A DNA stretch of 37,471 nucleotides from Acidobacteriota bacterium (GTDB taxonomy: Bacteria > Acidobacteriota > Terriglobia > Versatilivoradales > Versatilivoraceae): contig JAJECY010000090.1 in NCBI GenBank assembly GCA_022821775.1, positions 1 to 37,471 of the forward strand, read 5' to 3'. A program made the position numbers and the translations under genes. The notes beneath the pieces were generated by a model. That model searched no databases. It had not been told where the DNA came from and was given only the letters and a program-made list of their open reading frames with translations. Below, in pieces: positions 31,976 to 37,471 of this stretch. Numbering within the stretch: position 1 is the first letter of the stretch; each line of letters begins with the position of its first letter.

Positions 31976-32004
31976 AATATACAATGGTTGGTACCCGAAG
32001 TCAA
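31976..32004 (-). promoter_or_regulatory. Strong promoter for tRNA-Val/tRNA-Asp/DUF507
   Basis: Reading the minus strand: TTGACT (32004-31999), 17-nt spacer, TATATT (31981-31976). Transcription would begin near 31969, about 30 nt before tRNA-Val. Each hexamer has one mismatch to consensus. Confidence 0.7.
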
Positions 32005-32109
32005 GGAACCGAAGCGGGCCCCGCGGCCCGGCAAGGCGCGGGAGCAACCGGCGGACACGGCCGTCTCCGGCGATCCTCAAGCGGACCTCATGCGAACCTC
32101 ATGCGAACC

Positions 32110-32138
32110 TTGACAGCCCTGCCGGTAGCCTCTAAGAT
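32110..32138 (+). promoter_or_regulatory. Strong promoter for tRNA-Lys/tRNA-Glu
   Basis: TTGACA (32110-32115), 17-nt spacer, TAAGAT (32133-32138), followed 17 nt later by tRNA-Lys. Two 11-bp direct repeats CCTCATGCGAA (32086-32096 and 32097-32107) abut the -35. Confidence 0.75.
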
Positions 32139-32154
32139 AGCTCAGCTTTTGCGG

Positions 32155-32230
32155 GGGCCGTTAGCTCAGTTGGTAGAGCATCTCCCTTTTAAGGAGAGGG
32201 TCGCTGGTTCGAGCCCAGCACGGCTCACCA
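32155..32230 (+). tRNA. tRNA-Lys (UUU)
   Basis: A 76-nt cloverleaf: acceptor GGGCCGT with ACGGCTC (one G-T pair), discriminator A, CCA encoded. The anticodon loop CTTTTAA gives TTT, and the T-arm is CTGGTTCGAGCCCAG. Confidence 0.96.
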
Positions 32231-32302
32231 GCCCCAACCATCGGTCGAGCCCGGCAGCCGACCCGATCTCCCCACGGGCTGCCTGCCGAACCCACCTCCA
32301 AG

Positions 32303-32379
32303 TCCCGTTCGTCTAGTCTGGCCTAGGACACCGCCCTTTCACGGCGGCAACAGGGGTTCAAATCCCCTACGGGACGCCA
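32303..32379 (+). tRNA. tRNA-Glu (UUC)
   Basis: A 77-nt cloverleaf: acceptor GTCCCGT with ACGGGAC, discriminator G, CCA encoded. The anticodon loop CTTTCAC gives TTC within the CCGCC/GGCGG stem, and the T-arm is GGGGTTCAAATCCCC. It lies 72 nt after tRNA-Lys and converges with the GT-C-like gene 12 nt later. Confidence 0.96.
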
Positions 32380-32391
32380 ACCTTTTCGATT

Positions 32392-33663
32392 TCAGTAGTC
32401 GATCCATCCCGCCGAGCGCATGGCCAGGTGCAGCCAGGAGGAACTCCAGGGGCCCGGGCGGCGGTCTTCCCTGTGCCCGCTCCAGGCAAAGGCAACCGAA
32501 GAAAGCGAAACGATCAGCAACAGGTAGGCAATCCACCTGTAGCCGCGGATGGGCAGCACCTGTCGGACAACCGCGGGGAGAGTGAGCAACCAGAAGGGGA
32601 TCAACCAGAACAGCCAGCGCGCACCCTGGCAGTTGCCTCCGTAGTTGTTGGTCTGCAGCGTGTAGAAGAGCACCATTCCCAGGGTGAGCACCCCTCCCAA
32701 CCGGTAGATTCCCTGCAACCTGTCCTTGACGAAGAATCCCGCAAAGGAGAGGACGAACACCGGGGTCAGGCTCAGTACGCCGTGGTGTCCCAGGACCAGG
32801 TTGAAGAGGTAGAACCACTTGGGGTCGTCTGCGGCGTCTATCCCCTCGGGTGAGTTCCAATAGCTGCCTTCGTACTGGTAGAGCGGCGTATCGAAGTACA
32901 GGTAGTAGGGAATCAACCCGCCGGTCGACAGATAGAGGGTAATCAGGAAGCCGGCGCCCACCAGGACGGCAGGCGGCAGAAACCAGGCGGCCGTGGCTTT
33001 GGGGGAGGTCCGAAACAGCCATCCCATCAGGACCAGGGCCAAGGGCAAGGCCAGCATCTCGTTGGCCACCGCCCAGGCGGAGCACAAGCCGCAGATTGCG
33101 AAGTACTTCCAGTGTCTTTGATCCTCATAGGCGATACGAATGAAGCAATAGAGCGCAAAGAAGGTGGCGGCGGCCGCCAGCGTATGGTTGTTGAGCGTCA
33201 CGCTGTAGGCGGTCAGATAGGTGCCCAGGCCGGCGGCGCAAAGACAATAGAGGACGGTGGAGGTGTCATAGCCCAGCCTTTGAAGCAGGCGGGAGTAGAG
33301 GACCAGCAGCCCGGCAAAGGGAACGAGATTGATCAGGACCAGCACGAACCGCACGATGAAGTCCTGGTTGTCCGGAAGGGTCATTCCGGTCACCAGGCCA
33401 ATGGCCCAGACCAGGCCCGCGATCAGCGTCGGCAGCAGGGCCGGCTTGCTGGAATAGAAGTGGTCCCCGCGCTTGACCTTGTCGATGGTCGGGTAGGGAG
33501 TCTCGTCAATGACGTAGCCCTGCCCGGCATTCAGGCTCCAGACCGTGCTCCAGCGGGACCTGTCGTTGGCGCTGGAAAGCGGCTGCAGCCGAAGCAGCGA
33601 CCCAAAGATCAATCCGATGGCTACCACGACGATCAGGGAGGTGAAGCTGCCTTGGTTGTGCAT
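32392..33663 (-). CDS. Multi-pass membrane protein, GT-C (family 39-like) glycosyltransferase candidate
   Basis: A 423-residue protein with about ten hydrophobic segments. After the first segment, the periplasmic loop SSANDRSRWSTVWSL carries an Asp-Arg pair, followed by GYVIDETPYPTIDKVK and FYSSKPALLPTL. This pattern resembles GT-C polyprenyl-phosphate sugar transferases, whose first loop bears a catalytic Asp. No exact subfamily is recognised. It is the third gene of a minus-strand set with a GT2 and a flippase-like protein, 106 nt downstream of the GT2. A polyprenyl-sugar-dependent transfer outside the cytoplasmic membrane is inferred. Confidence 0.7.
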   Translation of the reverse strand: MHNQGSFTSLIVVVAIGLIFGSLLRLQPLSSANDRSRWSTVWSLNAGQGYVIDETPYPTIDKVKRGDHFYSSKPALLPTLIAGLVWAIGLVTGMTLPDNQDFIVRFVLVLINLVPFAGLLVLYSRLLQRLGYDTSTVLYCLCAAGLGTYLTAYSVTLNNHTLAAAATFFALYCFIRIAYEDQRHWKYFAICGLCSAWAVANEMLALPLALVLMGWLFRTSPKATAAWFLPPAVLVGAGFLITLYLSTGGLIPYYLYFDTPLYQYEGSYWNSPEGIDAADDPKWFYLFNLVLGHHGVLSLTPVFVLSFAGFFVKDRLQGIYRLGGVLTLGMVLFYTLQTNNYGGNCQGARWLFWLIPFWLLTLPAVVRQVLPIRGYRWIAYLLLIVSLSSVAFAWSGHREDRRPGPWSSSWLHLAMRSAGWIDY

Positions 33664-33769
33664 GATCTTCCCCTGGGCCCGGCCAACGGTTCTGCAGGTT
33701 GAATCCGAGGTCCCGGCTTGCCGGGCACCCGCCCTGTCGTTTTGTCTCAGGTGTGTGGGGTCTGCCTCG

Positions 33770-34714
33770 TCAGGGCTCGCCGATCCTTTCGGAGATGCTG
33801 TAGGGATGCGTGTCCCCCTGCCCGAACCTCGAACCCGGAGAGGTAATGAGTTCGGCCAGGATGCCCAGTGTCATCATCTGGCCTCCCACCACCAGGGCAG
33901 CCACCGAGTAGATCAGCAGGGGACGGCTGCCGATGGGGCCGTCACCCGAAAACCAAACGCCGGCCAGGTAAGCCAATCCCAAGACCCCGGCGGCGAAAGC
34001 CAAAAGGCCCAGCCCGCCCAGCAGATGGATGGGACGCCGCCGCAAGCTGCCCAGAAAGCCCAGGGTCGACAGGTCCAGCAACCCCGTCACGAGGCGGGCC
34101 GCTCCATATTTCGAGTGTCCGTAGAGCCGTGGCCGATGCCGGGTTTCGATTTCGGTGACACGGAATCCGCTCCGATGAGCCAGCAGGGTGATGAAGCGGT
34201 GCAATTCCCCGAACAATCGGATCTCCTTGACCACCTCAGACCGGTAGCACTTCAGGCCGCAGTTGTGATCATGCAACCTCAGCCCGCTGAAGATACCGAC
34301 CAGCCAGTTGAACAGGAGGCTTGGCAGCCGCTTGTGCCAGGGGTCGAAGCGTTCCCTTCTCCAGGCTGAAACCAGGTCGAAGCCCTCCTCGCACTTCTGG
34401 ATCAGTCGCGGGATCGAAGCAGGATCGTCCTGCAAATCGGCGTCCAGCGTGATTACCAGATCGCCTCGGACGCTGGCGAAGGCGGCGCTGAGGGCCGCCG
34501 CCTTTCCAAAATTCCGCCGAAAGCGGATCCCTCGCACCCGCGGGTCGGCCTCGGCCAGAGCCGCGATCCTGGACCAGGTGCCATCGGTGGACCCGTCATC
34601 CACAATGATGATTTCAGCCTGCAGGGCCGATGCGCCCAGCACGGAGTCGATCTCCCGGTGAAGAGGTTCCAGGCTGTCTGCTTCGTTGCGGGCAGGGATC
34701 ACGACACTAAGCAT
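33770..34714 (-). CDS. GT2 family glycosyltransferase, polyprenyl-phosphate sugar synthase-like
   Basis: A 314-residue protein with an N-terminal GT-A domain (VVIPARNEADSLEPL, IIIVDDGSTDGTW, the DxD motif LDADLQDDP). FRRNFGKAAALSAAFA and HDHNCGLKCYR are typical of dolichol/undecaprenyl-phosphate mannose or glucose synthases (ArnC, GtrB, DPM). Two C-terminal hydrophobic segments (about residues 235-255 and 265-290) anchor it in the membrane. It makes a lipid-phosphate sugar donor from a nucleotide sugar. It overlaps the upstream flippase-like gene by 8 nt. Confidence 0.93.
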   Translation of the reverse strand: MLSVVIPARNEADSLEPLHREIDSVLGASALQAEIIIVDDGSTDGTWSRIAALAEADPRVRGIRFRRNFGKAAALSAAFASVRGDLVITLDADLQDDPASIPRLIQKCEEGFDLVSAWRRERFDPWHKRLPSLLFNWLVGIFSGLRLHDHNCGLKCYRSEVVKEIRLFGELHRFITLLAHRSGFRVTEIETRHRPRLYGHSKYGAARLVTGLLDLSTLGFLGSLRRRPIHLLGGLGLLAFAAGVLGLAYLAGVWFSGDGPIGSRPLLIYSVAALVVGGQMMTLGILAELITSPGSRFGQGDTHPYSISERIGEP

Positions 34715-35636
34715 GCGGTCCCCCTGCCTTTCTCATGCCGTAGAGGACGGCAGCCATCCCCAACTCGCCGCAAACCTGCAAGCCCCTGGCCGCAACCGCA
34801 ACCAGCGCTGCCGGGCCTTCCCCTACCGAAGGACCCAGGGTCTCGACCAGCAGCCATTCTCGAACTCCCAAACCCGCCGGAGCCACCAGGACCACGAACC
34901 CGGCGGCAACCGCCAGCCCCGAAGCCGCTCCCGTCAGCACGACTTCACTCAACCCCGGGTAGGCCACTCCGATGCCGGCTCCCGCCAAGGGAAAGCTGGC
35001 GCCGGCCAGGACCCAGCCCAGAAACAGCAGCGGCGCCCCCTTCCGGAAAACCCTCCAGGAAGGCACCGGCATGAGCTTTTCCTCCCTTCCCGACCCCCAA
35101 CCTGCCACCGTGGCAATCCAGCCCGACACCGGGGGATGGCAAGCAGCCAGCAGCACTGCCGACAGGCCAAGCGCCAGCCAAGGCAGGGTGGGATCAGCAC
35201 CCAGGAGCAGCAACAACAGAAACGAGAGCAGCGCCCCGGATCCCATCACGTTGAAGGTCTCATAGACACTGGAGGCGGTCACCCCCCTGAAGCTCAGGCG
35301 GTTCTTTCCGACCAGTCCGTATCGGATCAGGATCACCCAGGCCTTCCCGGGAACATACTTGCCCAGTTGACTGACAAAATAGGCGAAATGGCAATCCAAC
35401 CGGGGCAGGTTCCCTTCCAGAGCGCCCACCGCCCGCCGCCAGAACTCGGCAAACACTGCCATTCCCGCCAGGTAGCAGAGGAGGCTGAGGCCTAGTATCG
35501 GCGCCGAGAATCGAACCTCCGAGGTTTCCAGCTTCGCCAGCGCACCCAGCACTTCTCTGCCGGCGGCCACAAGGACCACCATCCCCAACACGACCTTGGC
35601 CAGGGTCAGCAAGGAATGCTTGAGCTTGGAATCCAT
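34707..35636 (-). CDS. Flippase-like membrane protein (LPG synthase TM / UPF0104-like)
   Basis: A 309-residue integral membrane protein with about eight hydrophobic segments. FVSQLGKYVPGKAWVILIRYGL and the late VLVAPAGLGVREWLLVE (the PGGLGVRE-like motif) are hallmarks of the lysylphosphatidylglycerol synthetase TM family, which includes AglD-like proteins. ATG 35636 gives a sensible start; an upstream in-frame extension to 35792 is Arg/Pro-rich and unlikely. It overlaps the GT2 gene by 8 nt, so it is likely the lipid-sugar flippase of this module, although that role is inferred from context. Confidence 0.85.
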   Translation of the reverse strand: MDSKLKHSLLTLAKVVLGMVVLVAAGREVLGALAKLETSEVRFSAPILGLSLLCYLAGMAVFAEFWRRAVGALEGNLPRLDCHFAYFVSQLGKYVPGKAWVILIRYGLVGKNRLSFRGVTASSVYETFNVMGSGALLSFLLLLLLGADPTLPWLALGLSAVLLAACHPPVSGWIATVAGWGSGREEKLMPVPSWRVFRKGAPLLFLGWVLAGASFPLAGAGIGVAYPGLSEVVLTGAASGLAVAAGFVVLVAPAGLGVREWLLVETLGPSVGEGPAALVAVAARGLQVCGELGMAAVLYGMRKAGGPHA

Positions 35637-36021
35637 GAGGTTGGCCGAGGAAGAATGGAGATCGATCCGGAAGAAGGCGACGCTGCCAAGCCTACGGCCC
35701 AGCAGCCGGGGGAACCGGCCGGGATGGAGTCGGCCGTTTCCATCAGCGCCGGCGGCCGGGTGAAATCTATAGGATTCAAGCCATTCCGGCAAGTTCTCCG
35801 GCTAAGCTACGGTCTGAGTTCGCATTGTGGCACACCCGCCCCAACTCGCCAATGATTCTCCCCTACACTGCAGCAACCGGAAACCCCCTTCCAGACGGCA
35901 TGAGCCCCGACCTCCTCTGGCGGCAATCAACTTTCCTCCCGAAATTTCCGTGGCGTTACCGGCCCCTTTGTCCCTATAGTGGGTTTCTTCGATTCCCCGG
36001 TAACAGCACGGAGGTCGTCTC
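35637..36021. other. Divergent intergenic region before the propeller gene
   Basis: No gene is supported. TATAGT at 35975-35980 could be a -10 toward the propeller gene, but no -35 is recognised. Toward the flippase-like gene a TTGCCG/TATAGA pair has too short a spacer. The ribosome site GGAGGT of the next gene is at 36010-36015. Confidence 0.4.
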
Positions 36022-37320
36022 ATGCCCGGTCGAACCCTGACAATTTCCCTGGCCCTGGCCTTGATCGCGGTTTTAGCCGCGGAGGTCGAAACCGCCGGTC
36101 CCCTCGCGGGCAGCCGGACCCGGGACGGCATCCACATGATCCTTCCCGACGAGGAAGCCGGTCGATACTGGCCCCGCTGGCGGGGCCCCTCCGGCCAGGG
36201 CCTGGCCGCAGGAACGGGCTACCCCGATAGCTGGTCGGACTCCCTGAACGTCCTGTGGAAGGTCGAAGTTCCGGGTCGAGGCAATTCCTCCCCGATCGTG
36301 TGGGCGGACCGCATCTTTCTGACCACTGCCCGGGACGGTGGGAAGCGTCCCTCGGTCCTGTGCTATCGGAGATCCGACGGGAAGCTCCTCTGGGAATCCA
36401 CCCTCCCCGCGGGCGAGCCCGGCAAGGTCTACTGGAAAAACTCCCACGCCTCGGGCACACCCGTTACCGACGGTCAAATGGTGTATGCCACCTTCGGCAA
36501 CCAGGGACTGGCAGCGGTGGATTTTCAGGGCAAGGTCGTTTGGCGCCACAGCTTGGGAACGATCCGAAACTACCACGGCTCGGCCGGCTCGCCCGTCTTG
36601 TACAAGGACACGATCATTGTCTACGAGGACCAGCGCCAAGGCGCGTTCGTGGCCGCATTCGACAAGCGGACCGGCAAGTCCCGCTGGAAGACCGAGCGCA
36701 AGGCCAGCGTCGGCTGGGGCACGCCCATCGTCATCCGGGCCGGAGATCGGGACGAGCTGATCGTCAGCAGCCAGGCGCGGGTTACGGCCTACAATCCGGA
36801 CAGCGGCAAGGAACTCTGGCACTGTGGGGGAAACCTGGCCGAGGTCATTCCCACGCCAGTGGTGGGTCACGGCCTGGTTTTCTGCGTGTCGGGCCGGGCC
36901 GGGCCGACGCTGGCCATCCGACCGGGCGGATCGGGGGATGTCACCGGGACCCACCTGGCCTGGAAGCAGACCAAGGGAGCCTCCTTCGTCCCCTCGCCGC
37001 TGCTCTACGGGAACCTGCTGTACCAGGTGAACGACATGGTGAGCGTGGCCACCTGCTATGAGGCCGCCACCGGGAAGGTCCTGTGGCAGGGACGCCTGGG
37101 CGAGCCCAAGTCCGAGGGCTTCTCGGCCTCGCCCGTGGGAGTGGACGGCAAGGTGTTCTTCACCAACGACGCCGGCGAAACCTTCGTGCTCAAGGCGGGA
37201 AACCAGTTCGAACTGCTCCGGGTGAATCGACTGGAGGCTCCCGTGCTGGCGTCGCCCGCCCTGGTCGACGGCCGCTGGTACTTCAGAACCGACCGGCACC
37301 TGTTGGCGATTGGGAACTGA
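36022..37320 (+). CDS. Secreted PQQ-binding-like beta-propeller protein
   Basis: A 432-residue protein with a signal peptide (MPGRTLTISLALALIAVLAA) followed by WPRWRGPSGQG, a motif common at the start of this family in Planctomycetes, Verrucomicrobia and Acidobacteria. PQQ-like blades carry GxLLW or GKxLW ends, such as DGKLLWEST, QGKVVWRHS, TGKSRWKTE, SGKELWHCG and TGKVLWQGR. No Cys-Cys or catalytic Asp-Glu pair of true quinoprotein dehydrogenases is seen, so it is probably a structural or scaffolding propeller rather than an enzyme. ATG 36022 follows GGAGGT. Confidence 0.88.
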   Translation: MPGRTLTISLALALIAVLAAEVETAGPLAGSRTRDGIHMILPDEEAGRYWPRWRGPSGQGLAAGTGYPDSWSDSLNVLWKVEVPGRGNSSPIVWADRIFLTTARDGGKRPSVLCYRRSDGKLLWESTLPAGEPGKVYWKNSHASGTPVTDGQMVYATFGNQGLAAVDFQGKVVWRHSLGTIRNYHGSAGSPVLYKDTIIVYEDQRQGAFVAAFDKRTGKSRWKTERKASVGWGTPIVIRAGDRDELIVSSQARVTAYNPDSGKELWHCGGNLAEVIPTPVVGHGLVFCVSGRAGPTLAIRPGGSGDVTGTHLAWKQTKGASFVPSPLLYGNLLYQVNDMVSVATCYEAATGKVLWQGRLGEPKSEGFSASPVGVDGKVFFTNDAGETFVLKAGNQFELLRVNRLEAPVLASPALVDGRWYFRTDRHLLAIGN

Positions 37321-37363
37321 ATCGGGGGTAAGTCTGACTATCGCGCCAGCGGCGTTGTTTGGC

Positions 37364-37471
37364 CCCCCTCCGCATCAGCCTTCGCCTGTAACTTGGCCTG
37401 TGCGAACCCGCGACGGCGCACAAGATCTCGCCCTTGGCTCGCCTTGTGCGACCCCCCCTCCGCACAAGCCT
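37364..37471. repeat. Repeat-rich edge: direct CCCCCCTCCGCA repeats and alternating CTTGTGCG/CGCACAAG arms
   Basis: CCCCCTCCGCATCAGCCTT near 37364 recurs as CCCCCTCCGCACAAGCCT at the window end. CGCACAAG (37417-37424), CTTGTGCG (37443-37450) and CGCACAAG (37461-37468) can pair as mutually exclusive hairpins. The array is cut by the window edge. Confidence 0.55.

Noticed and set aside
36022-37320. A PQQ-dependent alcohol dehydrogenase
   Set aside because: The protein is short and has only propeller blade motifs. The vicinal cysteines, the catalytic Asp region and a cytochrome domain are absent.

Overview
The window is a GC-rich, gene-dense bacterial chromosome segment. Genes are packed tightly on both strands, often with 1-nt start/stop overlaps. 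No phage, plasmid, insertion sequence or CRISPR array is visible. Gene content (MlaEFD with a repeat-bearing MCE protein, tandem DUF507 genes, a short Hfq with an FKH Sm2 motif, a secreted PQQ-type propeller beginning WPRWRGPSGQG, a DUF6677-like membrane protein) fits an outer-membrane-bearing bacterium, most likely an Acidobacteriota-like lineage. That assignment is inference from content; there is no rRNA here.

Left arm (1-9255). A minus-strand sulfur-carrier cysteine cluster (cysM, a JAMM metallopeptidase, and a MoaD domain fused to a MoeB/ThiF E1 domain that runs off the window edge) is divergent from a plus-strand informational operon dprA-topA-trmFO-xerC-queG. The order dprA-topA-trmFO-xerC is the one known from Bacillus; queG takes the place of the downstream protease genes.

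Middle (9256-24194). This holds a glycerate kinase; a convergent minus-strand group (PLP-homeostasis protein YggS and two small membrane proteins); tmk-holB; hfq; a secreted protein translationally coupled to an isocitrate-lyase/PEP-mutase family enzyme; a homocysteine S-methyltransferase; a DUF885 lipoprotein-like peptidase; sppA; and a CNNM/CorC transporter-like protein. Two copies of an unannotated dispersed repeat lie at the 3' ends of queG and of the homocysteine methyltransferase, in the same orientation relative to the gene. One of them supplies the methyltransferase's stop codon.

Right arm (22848-37471). The def-fmt-rsmB translation cluster reads leftward and is divergent from a lipid-transport operon mlaE-mlaF-mlaD. 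Then come greA, a CDP-alcohol phosphatidyltransferase and a secreted M48 peptidase that ends at a strong bidirectional terminator. Opposite it, tRNA-Val, tRNA-Asp and two DUF507 genes read leftward from one good promoter, while tRNA-Lys and tRNA-Glu read rightward from another. A three-gene polyprenyl-linked sugar-transfer module (flippase-like protein, GT2 and GT-C-like protein) and a secreted beta-propeller protein close the window.

Points most worth a second look: the MoaD-MoeB fusion, whose internal Gly-Gly would have to be cut before it could carry sulfur, next to a JAMM protease gene; the dispersed 3'-end repeat family; the exact 34-residue repeat in MlaD; and DUF507 mRNA that begins 12 nt after an encoded tRNA CCA end.
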